A DNA stretch of 64,000 nt from JABCPE02 sp963518845 (GCA_963518845.1 CAUQKV010000007.1:1-64000); one strand, 5' to 3'. Shown: positions 16,486 through 25,913, counted from the stretch's first letter. The notes: generated by a model from the sequence alone, not told the origin. A program made the numbers and translations.

Positions 16486-16520
16486 TACCTCATAAAAACT
16501 TTATGAGGTACATTTTTTTT
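16485..16520 (+). terminator. Perfect 12-bp hairpin with T-run, containing the porin start codon
   Basis: GTACCTCATAAA (16485-16496) and TTTATGAGGTAC (16500-16511) are perfect complements with a 3-nt loop, followed by eight T at 16513-16520. This is a textbook intrinsic terminator for the susCD transcript. The porin ATG (16503-16505) lies in the 3' arm and its codons 4-6 are the T-run. Confidence 0.85.
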
Positions 16521-18410
16521 ATATTGATATTGCTGGGAAGCCTTTTAAAGGCGCAGACAGATGATTTGCCAGTGAGTGATTCCGTTGTGGTGGACAATGG
16601 AGAGAAGGATTCTATACAGATTTTTAGCCCAACGATTGATGACTATCAGTTTTTCACACAGTTTTCTCAGCGAAAAGTGTTTGATACTGTTTTCACTATT
16701 GGGAAATCTTACCAATTTACTCAGTATAATAATAGAGATAATTTTGGGAAAATCCAGTTTGCGAATATCGGAGAAGGGTTTCAGAATTTGGTTTATAAGA
16801 CCGATGCAGAGCAGGATTTAGCATTATTGCCTACAAGAAAATCATTCTTTATACTTGGAATTAAGGATATAAAATATTACGATGTGAAAAGTCCCACTAC
16901 GGCATTCTATTATCATAATGGAATGAGTAGCGGCGGAGCTCTGCAAACAACTTATACTCAGAATATTGGCAAAAGGTTTAATTTTGCGATAGAGTATATG
17001 GGGCTGCGTTCGGAGGGGTTGTATCAGAGGGAAATAGCATCTTCTAATAATACCATTTTCTCTGCACATTATCTTTCTAAAAACTCTAAATATGAGGCTT
17101 TTGCGCATTTCATTCATCAGAATATTTCTAATGAAGAGAATGGTGGGATTGCGAATTTGGAGAATTTTACAAGTGGAGATTCTCGGTTCAACAGCAGAAA
17201 AAATCTTACGGTAAATTTGCATAATACCTACACCAGAATGGCAGTGAGGAGGTTTTATTTTAGCCATTATTTTGCACCTTTCGATGTGGAGAAATTTCCA
17301 TTTAAGCTGAGTCATACAATTTTTTATCAAACCAATAAATATTTCTACACACAGGATGGCACAGAGAACTATTATTCATCTTCGTTGATTACGGATTATC
17401 CTACCAATAATAAGAGGAAATCGACTAAATTCAGCAATACAGTGAGTTTGCTTTTTGATAATGAGGCTTTTAGAGCGGAAGCGGGAATTCGTTATCAGAA
17501 TATCGGTTACAGGTCATTTTATCCGTTGATAATCAGTGGAGTACAGGAAGATTCTAAATTTAAGGAAAATCGTTTGGGATTGGTAGGAAATCTTAAAATA
17601 AAACTTTGGGATAAAATCAATCTAAATTCGGATTTGGAAATTTCTAACGGAAAAGCCTTTGGGAATTATCTAAATTCAGAAAATCATTTGACTTTTGAGC
17701 CTATTGAGGGCTATTCCATCGGCGGGCATGTGAAGTTCAAATCGGCGGCTCCATCGTTTAATTATTTGATGAACACTTCTTTTTATCAAGATTATAATTT
17801 TAAATATTCTGATTTTAAGAACCAAAATGTTTTGGAAATAGGAGCTGATTTAAATCTTAAATGGTTTGATACTAAGTTGTTTGCGAATTATTTCAGAATA
17901 GGGCAGCTGGCGTATTTTGATTCTTCGGCGATGCCTCAGCAGGGCATTTCATCGGTGAATATATCGCAGGTAGGAGGAGAGGCTACATTTACTTATCGTA
18001 AATTTAATTTTAATGCTAAAGTATTGGTTCAGAATGTTTTAAATAATAAAGATGTACTTCCGTTGCCAGAATTCATAGGAAGAGCGAATGTTTATTATCA
18101 GTCCAAAATATTCAAAAAAGCGGCGGAAATACAGACAGGAATCAAGGCTTATTATTTCTCAAAATTCGCCTCTCAGCAGTATTTTCCGATACTTAATGAA
18201 TTTATCCTGCCTTCCACAGATTCGCATTCCATCGGAGGAAGACCATTGGTGGATGTTTATTTTAATATGAAAGTAAAACGAATGATGATTTACGCTGAAG
18301 CACAGCATCTTAACACTACTTTCATGAAAAACCAGTCTTATGCTGCGCCGTTTTATCCAGTGGCAGATTTTAGACTGAATTTAGGTTTGGTATGGTATTT
18401 ATTCCACTAA
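16503..18410 (+). CDS. Putative porin (Porin_10-like outer-membrane protein)
   Basis: A 635-residue outer-membrane protein with signal peptide MRYIFFILILLGSLLKAQ. The body alternates short strands with aromatic girdles and ends in the typical barrel terminus RLNLGLVWYLF. Segments such as TTAFYYHNGMSSGGALQ and FNFAIEYMGLRSEGLYQ match the Bacteroidota putative porin family (PF14121). No other in-frame start retains the signal peptide, so the start inside the hairpin is real. bshC follows 12 nt later and is probably co-transcribed. Confidence 0.8.
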   Translation: MRYIFFILILLGSLLKAQTDDLPVSDSVVVDNGEKDSIQIFSPTIDDYQFFTQFSQRKVFDTVFTIGKSYQFTQYNNRDNFGKIQFANIGEGFQNLVYKTDAEQDLALLPTRKSFFILGIKDIKYYDVKSPTTAFYYHNGMSSGGALQTTYTQNIGKRFNFAIEYMGLRSEGLYQREIASSNNTIFSAHYLSKNSKYEAFAHFIHQNISNEENGGIANLENFTSGDSRFNSRKNLTVNLHNTYTRMAVRRFYFSHYFAPFDVEKFPFKLSHTIFYQTNKYFYTQDGTENYYSSSLITDYPTNNKRKSTKFSNTVSLLFDNEAFRAEAGIRYQNIGYRSFYPLIISGVQEDSKFKENRLGLVGNLKIKLWDKINLNSDLEISNGKAFGNYLNSENHLTFEPIEGYSIGGHVKFKSAAPSFNYLMNTSFYQDYNFKYSDFKNQNVLEIGADLNLKWFDTKLFANYFRIGQLAYFDSSAMPQQGISSVNISQVGGEATFTYRKFNFNAKVLVQNVLNNKDVLPLPEFIGRANVYYQSKIFKKAAEIQTGIKAYYFSKFASQQYFPILNEFILPSTDSHSIGGRPLVDVYFNMKVKRMMIYAEAQHLNTTFMKNQSYAAPFYPVADFRLNLGLVWYLFH

Positions 18411-18422
18411 AATAAAGGTAAA

Positions 18423-20000
18423 ATGAACGAAAAAGAGATATTTTTAAAAGACATATACAGCATTCCGAGCCTTATTAAGGATTTTTTCGCTGATGAGGAA
18501 TATGCTTCGCATAGATTTTCTTTGGAAAATGTCCAGAAACAGGTGGAATTTAAGGAAAAAAGTTATTCCAAAGAGCAGAGAAAAATTCTTTGTGAGGTTT
18601 TGGGAAAACAATTAGGAAGTTTGCAACTGTCTGATAAACAGAAAGAAAACCTGCGAGCTCTTTCACAGGAGAATGCTTTTACTATCGTTACGGGACATCA
18701 GTTGAACCTATTTACAGGACCTGCATTTTTCGTTTATAAAATTTTGCAGACGATAAAAACGACAGATTTTCTGAACCAAAATATTCAAGGGAAAAAATTC
18801 GTTCCTATATTTTGGATGGCTACGGAAGACCATGATTTTGAGGAAATAAATCATTTTAAAACTGAAAACTACATTTATAGCATCGATGGGAAATCAGGAG
18901 GAGCAGTCGGCAGAATAAAGGTCGAGAAAAACAATTTCATAGAAGAATTTGAAAAAGAATTTAAATACAATGATTTTGGTAAGGAGCTGATAGACTGGAT
19001 GAAAGAAACCTATGCAGAGGGAAAAACTTTAGCAGAAGCTACCAAAACGCTGGTAAATAAACTCTTTGCCGACCGAGGGTTGCTGATGATAGATGGAGAT
19101 GACCGAAGGCTGAAAGAGCAGATGAAGGAGATTTTTGCTGATGAATTGAAAAATAATTCACTGAAAAAAGAAACGCACCAATCCGTAGAAAATCTTACGA
19201 AGAAATACGGAAAAGTGCAGGTAAATCCGAGGGAAATCAATTTGTTTTATCTTACGGAAACTCGTGATAGAATAGAGTTTGATGGAGAAAAATACCATGT
19301 GGTGGACAAGGAAATTTCTTTCACAGAGGAGGAAATTTTGGCGGAATTAGAAAGTTATCCAGAAAAATTCAGCCCAAATGCAGTGATGCGCCCTATTTAT
19401 CAGGAAAAAATACTTCCAAATATAGCTTATATAGGCGGAAATGCAGAGGTAATGTATTGGCTGGAGCTGAAAGAATATTTCCGACATGTGGAAGTTCCTT
19501 TTCCGATTTTAATTCCGAGAAATTCAATGCTTTTTTTGACTGAGAAAACAGCAAATAAAATCCAGAAAATGGGACTTGGGATAGAGGAGTTTTTCATGGA
19601 TTATGCGGAGATTATCAAGGAAAAATTGCTTTTTGAATCGGAACTTTTGGAGATTCTGACAGAGAAAGAAGAGGAACTGAAAAAATCTTTCGGGCTGCTG
19701 AAAGAAAAATCTTCACTTACGGATAAGACTTTTAGGAATTTGGTGGAAGCGGAGGAAACCCGTCAGCTGAAATCTTATAACCGAATGAAAAAGAGACTTT
19801 TGCGAGCAGAAAAAATAAAACAATACGAGAAATATATGCAGCTGAGACAGTTATATTTAGATGTTCATCCTAATGCTGTGTGGCAGGAGAGAGTGCTGAA
19901 TTTCAGTGTGTTTTATGCTCAGAAAGGGAGAGGATGGATAGAAGAATGCTATCAAAAAATGGATGTGGAAAACTCTGTGCTAATTATTTCGTGCATTTAA
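18423..20000 (+). CDS. bshC: Bacillithiol biosynthesis cysteine-adding enzyme BshC
   Basis: A 525-residue protein matching BshC, the last step of bacillithiol synthesis (ligation of Cys to GlcN-malate). Visible signatures are VTGHQLNLFTGPAFFVYK (around residue 93), the ATEDHDFEEINHF segment near 136, and a long C-terminal coiled-coil helix (LEILTEKEEELKKSF..., RMKKRLLRAEKIKQYEKYM). Length is normal. bshA and bshB are not in this window. It follows the porin gene closely. Confidence 0.93.
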   Translation: MNEKEIFLKDIYSIPSLIKDFFADEEYASHRFSLENVQKQVEFKEKSYSKEQRKILCEVLGKQLGSLQLSDKQKENLRALSQENAFTIVTGHQLNLFTGPAFFVYKILQTIKTTDFLNQNIQGKKFVPIFWMATEDHDFEEINHFKTENYIYSIDGKSGGAVGRIKVEKNNFIEEFEKEFKYNDFGKELIDWMKETYAEGKTLAEATKTLVNKLFADRGLLMIDGDDRRLKEQMKEIFADELKNNSLKKETHQSVENLTKKYGKVQVNPREINLFYLTETRDRIEFDGEKYHVVDKEISFTEEEILAELESYPEKFSPNAVMRPIYQEKILPNIAYIGGNAEVMYWLELKEYFRHVEVPFPILIPRNSMLFLTEKTANKIQKMGLGIEEFFMDYAEIIKEKLLFESELLEILTEKEEELKKSFGLLKEKSSLTDKTFRNLVEAEETRQLKSYNRMKKRLLRAEKIKQYEKYMQLRQLYLDVHPNAVWQERVLNFSVFYAQKGRGWIEECYQKMDVENSVLIISCI

Positions 20001-20011
20001 TTATAAAGCCG

Positions 20012-20019
20012 TATTTTTG
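20012..20019 (+). promoter_or_regulatory. -7 box upstream of LysM gene
   Basis: TATTTTTG matches TAnnTTTG and lies 37 nt before the ATG at 20057. No clear -33 element. Confidence 0.4.
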
Positions 20020-20056
20020 TGGTCTAATTGTTATATAACAACAATACTTAAATCAG

Positions 20057-22027
20057 ATGAAAAAAATATTTTTAACCATACTAGGAACAGCATTTGCGGT
20101 ATTATCTGGGCAGCAGAAGAAGCATACTGTGGTGGCTAAAGAAAATCCCACTACTATTGCTAAAAAATATGGTGTCAGCGTAGATGAACTTATCAAGCAA
20201 AATCCTAAAATAAAGGATGGGAAAATAGATATAGGAGATGTTTTGATTATTCCTAATAAACAAACAAACACTCAGAAAACAGAAGAGAAAAAGGAGGAAA
20301 AAAAGGAAGAAAAAAAGTCTACTGAAAAGAAATCCAATCAAAAATTGGGTAAAATTTATCTTCAGCCAAAACAGACCATCTATGGCATAACGAGACAATA
20401 CAAAATCTCTGAAGAAGAACTGAGAAAGTTGAATCCTAATTTGGAAAGCCACATGAAAGTGGGCGAGGCGCTTGTATTACCAGAAGATAAAATCAGAAAG
20501 TATGGAGACAAAGCCGCTCAGCAGGAGGTGGTAGATACGCCTAAAAAGGATAAAGAGGAGGAGAAAAAAAATCAAATGTTGGCTTCAGAAGATGGAGCGT
20601 ATGTGGTTCAGCCAAAAGATACATATTATGGAATTACAAGGAAGTTTAACATTTCACAGAGTGAGTTGTTTGCATTAAATTCAGGGTTGGAACAGAGAGG
20701 GCTTAGGTCTGGAGATGTTATCATAGTGAAAAATACAGCATCTTCTAAAAATATAGCAACGACAACGAAAGAAACTTCTGAGAAAAATACAAAACCTAAA
20801 GAGGAAAAAAATACGCCTCCAAAAGAGGTGAAAACCAAAACTTATTCCGTAGAGGAATATGTAACTCACGAGGTTAAAAAAGGCGAAAGTGCATTTGGAA
20901 TTGTGAATAAATATAACATCACATATGACCAACTTGCCGAAATGAACGGAGGGCTTCCTAATGGGATAAAACAAGGAATGGTGCTGAATATCAAGAAGGT
21001 AAATAGACAATATGTAAAAGCTGATGATGATGTGTTTAGTATTGCTTTGATTCTGCCTTTTGGGTTTGATACTAATGACACTAAATATAGAACGCTTTCT
21101 GCGGACTTCCTAATTGGTGCTAAACTTGCTGCACAAAGAGGAATGCGAGATGGTAAAAAAGTAAGTATCAATGTGATAGATGCTGAAAATGAGAATTCTT
21201 TCAAGAATAATTTGGCGCAGATTAACAAGACCAATACAGATTTGATTATAGGTCCGTTCTTTAAATCAAATGTAATAGAAGTTCTTGAATATGTGAAGAA
21301 TGAAAAAATTCCTGTGGTGGCTCCATTTGCCCATACAGAGGAGATGTATAAATACAATAATTTGGTGATTGTAGAGCCAGGGAATAGAGTGTATGCAGAG
21401 AGAATAGTTCGTGAGGTCAAAAATGCTCATTCAAAGGAAAAAGTATTTATTGTAGGTGAAGAAAATAATCCAGAAGTTATTTTCCTTAAAGAGCAGTTAG
21501 CAAAAGAGCTGTCTAAAACTGAAATTTCGGTGATTAGTTCTCCATCTGGAATAGAACTTGAGCAGAATATGGTAACAGGGCAAAGCCTGCCAGCAGTAGT
21601 TATTTTAGCAAATGATAATAATGCTGTGGGAGCAGGGTTTGCAAAGAAAATAATAGAACTAGCCAAGCAAACAGAAGGAATCAAGGCGTTTAGTATGTAT
21701 TATCACCCTGATTTTGAGAAGAATGTAGATCCTTTAAGTAAAGCGAATTTGGTTTATTTGATGGATAGAAAAATAAATACAGATGGAGATTTTGAGAAGG
21801 AGGTTTTGGCTGAGTTTAAAAAAGAATATTGTAGAACACCATCCAAATATACCATTATAGGTTTTGATGTGGTTAGTGATATGTTGGCAAGGGAATCAAA
21901 AGGAGAAGTCCTAAGAAATATGAGTAAAGTTCAGACTCAGTTGGCAACCAAGTTTGAATATATCCGAAACAAAAAAAATGGGGCTTTTGTGAATACTGGA
22001 TTTAGAGTAGTAAGATTGGTTCCTTAG
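20057..22027 (+). CDS. Multi-LysM protein fused to a periplasmic binding (type I) domain
   Basis: A 656-residue exported protein. A signal peptide (MKKIFLTILGTAFAVLSGQ) is followed by four LysM modules starting near residues 22 (HTVVAKENPTTIAKKYGV), 97 (KQTIYGITRQYKIS), 180 (VQPKDTYYGITRKFNIS) and 271 (HEVKKGESAFGIVNKYNIT), joined by K/E/T-rich linkers. From about 330 to the end there is an ABC substrate-binding-like (periplasmic binding protein type I) domain (FSIALILPFGFD, DLIIGPFFKSNVIEV, IPVVAPFAHTEEM). LysM binds peptidoglycan; the C-terminal fold resembles LpoA, an activator of a cell-wall synthase. A role in cell-wall assembly is inferred, not proven. Confidence 0.85.
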   Translation: MKKIFLTILGTAFAVLSGQQKKHTVVAKENPTTIAKKYGVSVDELIKQNPKIKDGKIDIGDVLIIPNKQTNTQKTEEKKEEKKEEKKSTEKKSNQKLGKIYLQPKQTIYGITRQYKISEEELRKLNPNLESHMKVGEALVLPEDKIRKYGDKAAQQEVVDTPKKDKEEEKKNQMLASEDGAYVVQPKDTYYGITRKFNISQSELFALNSGLEQRGLRSGDVIIVKNTASSKNIATTTKETSEKNTKPKEEKNTPPKEVKTKTYSVEEYVTHEVKKGESAFGIVNKYNITYDQLAEMNGGLPNGIKQGMVLNIKKVNRQYVKADDDVFSIALILPFGFDTNDTKYRTLSADFLIGAKLAAQRGMRDGKKVSINVIDAENENSFKNNLAQINKTNTDLIIGPFFKSNVIEVLEYVKNEKIPVVAPFAHTEEMYKYNNLVIVEPGNRVYAERIVREVKNAHSKEKVFIVGEENNPEVIFLKEQLAKELSKTEISVISSPSGIELEQNMVTGQSLPAVVILANDNNAVGAGFAKKIIELAKQTEGIKAFSMYYHPDFEKNVDPLSKANLVYLMDRKINTDGDFEKEVLAEFKKEYCRTPSKYTIIGFDVVSDMLARESKGEVLRNMSKVQTQLATKFEYIRNKKNGAFVNTGFRVVRLVP

Positions 22028-22065
22028 TTTTTTAATAATAAAATAGATTTAGATTTTTCAAAAAT

Positions 22066-22941
22066 ATGAAAGCATTAGTGTTTCCTGGACAAGGGTCTCA
22101 GTTTGTGGGGATGGGTAAGGATCTTTATGACTACCGTAAGGAGATTAGAGATTTGATGAATTCTGCTAATGATATATTGGGATTTGATATTTTGGCCGTG
22201 ATGTTTGATGGGACAGAAGAGGATTTAAAGAAAACCAAAATAACACAGCCCGCTATTTTTATTCATTCTGTAGCTATTGTAAAGGCAATCAATACGATAG
22301 GAGCAGGTATGGTGGCGGGGCACTCTTTGGGTGAATTCTCTGCATTGGTAGCGAATGGAGTTTTATCGTTTAAAGACGGACTGGAGCTGGTTTATCAAAG
22401 AGCTTTGGCTATGCAGGAGGCTTGTGATATCAATCCTTCTTCTATGGCAGCGGTACTTGGGCTGGATGATGATAAAGTAGAAAAAATTTGTGCAGAGATA
22501 GAGGGACTTGTAGTTCCTGCGAACTATAACTGCCCAGGGCAGCTCGTAATTTCTGGTGAAACATCAGCAGTAGAAAAGGCGTGCGAAGCCCTAAAAGCAG
22601 CTGGAGCAAAAAGAGCGCTTTTACTGCCAGTGAATGGAGCTTTTCACTCTCCTTTGATGCAGCCAGCGCAAGAAAAATTAGCACAAGCAATAGAAGGAGT
22701 TAAGTTTAATAATCCTATTCTTCCAATTTATCAGAATGTAACAACGACTCCTGTGACAGACCCAGAGGAAATAAAAAAGAATCTGATAGCACAGCTGACA
22801 GGTCCTGTAAAATGGACACAAACAATACAGAATATGGTAAAAGATGGCGCTGACCATTTTGTGGAAGTAGGGCCAGGGAAAACATTACAAGGATTGATAA
22901 AGAAAATATCGCCTAGTATTATGGTTTCATCAGGGATATAA
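22066..22941 (+). CDS. fabD: Malonyl-CoA:ACP transacylase FabD
   Basis: A 291-residue malonyltransferase that loads malonyl groups onto acyl carrier protein for fatty-acid synthesis. It opens with FPGQGSQFVGMG, has the nucleophile serine in GHSLGEFSA (about residue 88), the malonate-binding Arg in YQRALAMQ, and the catalytic His in NGAFHSPLM. Length is normal. No other fab gene is adjacent. Confidence 0.95.
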   Translation: MKALVFPGQGSQFVGMGKDLYDYRKEIRDLMNSANDILGFDILAVMFDGTEEDLKKTKITQPAIFIHSVAIVKAINTIGAGMVAGHSLGEFSALVANGVLSFKDGLELVYQRALAMQEACDINPSSMAAVLGLDDDKVEKICAEIEGLVVPANYNCPGQLVISGETSAVEKACEALKAAGAKRALLLPVNGAFHSPLMQPAQEKLAQAIEGVKFNNPILPIYQNVTTTPVTDPEEIKKNLIAQLTGPVKWTQTIQNMVKDGADHFVEVGPGKTLQGLIKKISPSIMVSSGI

Positions 22942-22965
22942 TGGATTTTGTAATCTGTAAAAAAT

Positions 22966-22998
22966 ATTGCTATTCTTGGATATTCTGAGGATAGCAAT
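22966..22998 (+). terminator. Weak hairpin after fabD
   Basis: ATTGCTAT (22966-22973) pairs with ATAGCAAT (22991-22998), followed by a short T-rich stretch. It may be a terminator for fabD or a leader structure of the next gene. Confidence 0.4.
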
Positions 22999-23016
22999 TT
23001 GTTTATAAATATTATT

Positions 23017-23024
23017 TACCTTTG
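23017..23024 (+). promoter_or_regulatory. -7 box adjoining the GHMP kinase start codon
   Basis: TACCTTTG is a perfect TAnnTTTG match ending four bases before the ATG at 23029. If active it would give a leaderless transcript. Confidence 0.45.
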
Positions 23025-23028
23025 TTTT

Positions 23029-23934
23029 ATGGAAAGTTTTTTTTCACACGGCAAACTGCTTCTTACCTCAGAATATTTCGTGCTGGATGGGGCAATGGCA
23101 CTGGCTGTTCCGACCAAATCTGGACAAAACCTCTGTGTAGAAGAAAAAAATGATGGCAAGGCTCTCGTTTTTTGGGAGGCTTATCATAATGGGAGGCTTT
23201 GGATGAGTGCAGAAATTGATTATCTCAATTGGAGAATTATAAAAACTAATCTTCCCGAAAATGCCGAATTCATCGTGAATGTTCTCAGAAATATTCAGAA
23301 ACTTTCATCATCTCATTTACAAGATAAGAAGTCATATTTCATCAAGACAAATCTTGAATTTCCTGCTAATTTCGGCTGGGGGAGCAGTTCTACGCTGATG
23401 GCAAATCTTGCTAAATGGGCTGGGATAAATGCTTTTGAGCTTAATGAGATTTCCCTTGGTGGAAGCGGCTATGATATAGCAGTAGCAATGGAGGGAACGC
23501 CTGTTTTGTATCAGTTAAATTGGAAAAATAGAGAGATAAAACAAGTGGATTTTAATCCAGAATTTAAGGATGAATTGATATTTGTCCATCTCAATCAAAA
23601 ACAAGACAGCCGCGAAGGCATAAAGCTCTATAAATCCAAACCCAAATCAAAGGAAATAGTTGGCGAGTTTTCGGATTTAACAGAAAAAATTTTGAATTGT
23701 AAAAACATTGACGAATTTTCTGATTTAATGGAAATTCACGAAAAAAAAGTTTCCGCATTTTTGGGACTTCCCAAAGTTAAACAGCAGTATTTCCCTGATT
23801 GCCCTGTTTTTGTGAAAAGCCTTGGGGCGTGGGGAGGAGATTTTGTGATGACTAGAAAATTTCAAGGATATGAAAACTTTTTTCACGGATATGGGTTTCA
23901 TACTTTTTTTGACTGGAACGAAATAATTAAGTAA
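23029..23934 (+). CDS. GYDIA-family GHMP kinase
   Basis: About 301 residues of a GHMP-fold small-molecule kinase. The family name motif is visible in LGGSGYDIAVAMEGTPV (about residue 155), together with FSHGKLLLTSEYFVLDGAMALAVPTK at the N-terminus and the ATP-binding glycine-rich segment NFGWGSSSTLMANLA (around residue 118). Bacteroidota use such kinases, probably in the mevalonate/isoprenoid route, though the substrate is unproven. Start: ATG at 23029; the longer frame from 22999 begins with a TTG and overlaps the hairpin and promoter. Confidence 0.85.
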   Translation: MESFFSHGKLLLTSEYFVLDGAMALAVPTKSGQNLCVEEKNDGKALVFWEAYHNGRLWMSAEIDYLNWRIIKTNLPENAEFIVNVLRNIQKLSSSHLQDKKSYFIKTNLEFPANFGWGSSSTLMANLAKWAGINAFELNEISLGGSGYDIAVAMEGTPVLYQLNWKNREIKQVDFNPEFKDELIFVHLNQKQDSREGIKLYKSKPKSKEIVGEFSDLTEKILNCKNIDEFSDLMEIHEKKVSAFLGLPKVKQQYFPDCPVFVKSLGAWGGDFVMTRKFQGYENFFHGYGFHTFFDWNEIIK

Positions 23935-23972
23935 AACTGAGCTAAATCATAGGAAATACCTAAAAATATCAA

Positions 23973-23980
23973 TACATTTG
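23973..23980 (+). promoter_or_regulatory. -7 box of pckA
   Basis: TACATTTG, followed by CG, matches TAnnTTTG and lies 30 nt upstream of the pckA ATG. No clear -33 element. Confidence 0.5.
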
Positions 23981-24010
23981 CGTATAGTTAATTTATATAA
24001 AATTTTTAAC

Positions 24011-25606
24011 ATGGAACAGATTAAAAACTATTTAGAAAAACATGGAATTAAGGGAGTTAAGGAGATTGTGTATAATCCTACCTACGAACAACTTTTCCAA
24101 GATGAAATGTCGCCAGAAAACGAAGGTTTTGAGAAAGGAATTTTAACAAATTCAGGTGCTGTTGCTGTGAAGACAGGTGTTTTCACAGGGCGTTCGCCAA
24201 AGGATAGATATATCGTAAAAGACCAAACTACGGAGAATACGATTTGGTGGGATGGTAAAATAAACTTGCCTACGACGCCTGAGATTTTTGGTGGTTTAAA
24301 GAAAATAGTAACTGATTCCTTTGAAAATAAAAAAATCTATGTGGTGGATACTTTCTGCGGAACCAATCCAGACACAAGATTGAAAGTGAGATTCGTGATG
24401 GAGGTGGCTTGGCAGGCGCATTTCGTTACCAATATGTTTATCCGCCCTTCTCACTATGACCTAGAACATTACGGAGAGCCAGATTTCTTGGTAATCAATG
24501 GTTCTAAGGTAACTAACCCGAACTGGAAAGAACAAGGGCTTAATTCAGAGAACTTTGTGATGTTTAACCTTACAGAAAAAACTCAAATTATCGGAGGAAC
24601 TTGGTACGGAGGCGAGATGAAAAAGGGAATGTTCTCTATGATGAACTACTACCTTCCACTGAAAGGAATGGCGTCTATGCACTGTTCTGCAAATGTCGGC
24701 GAAAAAGGCGATGTAGCAGTGTTTTTCGGGCTTTCTGGAACAGGGAAAACTACGCTTTCTGCTGATCCTAAAAGATACCTTATTGGTGATGATGAGCACG
24801 GTTGGGATAACAATGGCGTGTTCAACTACGAGGGAGGCTGCTACGCGAAAGTAATAGACCTTTCTGCTGAAAAAGAACCAGATATTTTTGGGGCGATAAA
24901 AAGAGATGCTCTTCTGGAAAATGTAGTGGTAAAGGATAACGGCGAGGTGGACTACAGCGATGGTTCTATCACGGAAAATACCAGAGTTTCTTACCCTATC
25001 TATCACATTAGTAAAATAGTTTTACCATCAAAAGCAGGACACGCGAAGAAAGTGATTTATCTTTCTGCTGATGCATTTGGGGTGCTTCCTCCAGTTTCTA
25101 TCCTTACAGACGAGCAGGCACAATACCACTTCCTATGCGGATACACTTCTAAAATGGCAGGAACGGAGAGAGGTGTTACAGAGCCGCTGCCGTCTTTCTC
25201 ACCAGCGTTTGGAGAGGCGTTTTTAGCGCTTCACCCTACAATGTATTCTAAAACTTTGGTTTCTAAAATGAAAGAACACGGAGCAAAGGCTTATTTAGTA
25301 AATACAGGCTGGAACGGAACAGGGAAAAGAATTTCATTGAAAGATACCAGAGCAATCATAGATGCTATTTTAGATGGTTCTATCGATAAAGCGGAAACAA
25401 ATCAAATCCCAATTTTAGGACTTACATTCCCAACAGCGTTGCCAAATGTTCCTTCTGAAATTCTTGACCCAAGAGATACTTACGCTGATGCTTCTCAGTG
25501 GGAAGTTAAAGCTAAAGATTTAGCAGGAAAGTATATCAAATATTTTGAACAATATACAGACACAGAAGAAGGAAAAGCATTAGTAAATGCAGGTCCGAAA
25601 TTATAA
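24011..25606 (+). CDS. pckA: Phosphoenolpyruvate carboxykinase (ATP)
   Basis: A 531-residue ATP-type PEP carboxykinase converting oxaloacetate to PEP (gluconeogenesis). Signatures include FTGRSPKDRYIV near the N-terminus, HCSANVG, the P-loop GLSGTGKTTLSADP (about residue 243), the metal site IGDDEHGWDNNGVFNYEGGC split across kinase-2, and NTGWNGTGKRISL. The start is the ATG at 24011 (MEQIKNYLEK), not the upstream TTG. It has its own promoter and a strong terminator, so it is monocistronic. Confidence 0.96.
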   Translation: MEQIKNYLEKHGIKGVKEIVYNPTYEQLFQDEMSPENEGFEKGILTNSGAVAVKTGVFTGRSPKDRYIVKDQTTENTIWWDGKINLPTTPEIFGGLKKIVTDSFENKKIYVVDTFCGTNPDTRLKVRFVMEVAWQAHFVTNMFIRPSHYDLEHYGEPDFLVINGSKVTNPNWKEQGLNSENFVMFNLTEKTQIIGGTWYGGEMKKGMFSMMNYYLPLKGMASMHCSANVGEKGDVAVFFGLSGTGKTTLSADPKRYLIGDDEHGWDNNGVFNYEGGCYAKVIDLSAEKEPDIFGAIKRDALLENVVVKDNGEVDYSDGSITENTRVSYPIYHISKIVLPSKAGHAKKVIYLSADAFGVLPPVSILTDEQAQYHFLCGYTSKMAGTERGVTEPLPSFSPAFGEAFLALHPTMYSKTLVSKMKEHGAKAYLVNTGWNGTGKRISLKDTRAIIDAILDGSIDKAETNQIPILGLTFPTALPNVPSEILDPRDTYADASQWEVKAKDLAGKYIKYFEQYTDTEEGKALVNAGPKL

Positions 25607-25610
25607 TAAC

Positions 25611-25646
25611 AAAACAAACCTTCTCAAATTTGGGAAGGTTTGTTTT
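25611..25646 (+). terminator. Terminator of pckA
   Basis: AAAACAAACCTTC (25611-25623) pairs with GAAGGTTTGTTTT (25634-25646), with an internal CAAATTTG palindrome. It is followed by A/T-rich sequence and can work in both directions. Confidence 0.8.
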
Positions 25647-25672
25647 ATTTACAACTTAAATATTTATTGGAT

Positions 25673-25906
25673 ATGAAAAAGAGAAGTATATTTTCAGTTG
25701 TGGGAATGTTTTTTGGGATGGGCTTTTCCGTTGTAGATGGAGTAGTTTCCTATACAGATACAGCTTCATTAAAAGAACCACTCAGCGGAATGATAGCCAA
25801 TATTCTATCATCTGAAATATTCATTAAACACTTCTTAATTTATTCACTTATGGGACTCATTGTTGGTTTTGTTTTTGGTCTTTTTATGGAAAAAATATTT
25901 AAGTGA
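25673..25906 (+). CDS. Small two-helix membrane protein
   Basis: A 77-residue protein starting at the ATG at 25673 (MKKRSIFSVV); the upstream frame overlaps the pckA terminator. It has two hydrophobic segments, one near the N-terminus (VVGMFFGMGFSVVDGVV) and one at the C-terminus (FLIYSLMGLIVGFVFGLFM). I do not recognise it. Confidence 0.55.
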   Translation: MKKRSIFSVVGMFFGMGFSVVDGVVSYTDTASLKEPLSGMIANILSSEIFIKHFLIYSLMGLIVGFVFGLFMEKIFK

Positions 25907-25913
25907 AAAATTC

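Noticed and set aside
20866..21420. 184-codon minus-strand frame inside the LysM fusion gene
   Set aside because: Antisense to a solid gene; hydrophobic composition arises from the complement of Asn/Lys/Glu codons.
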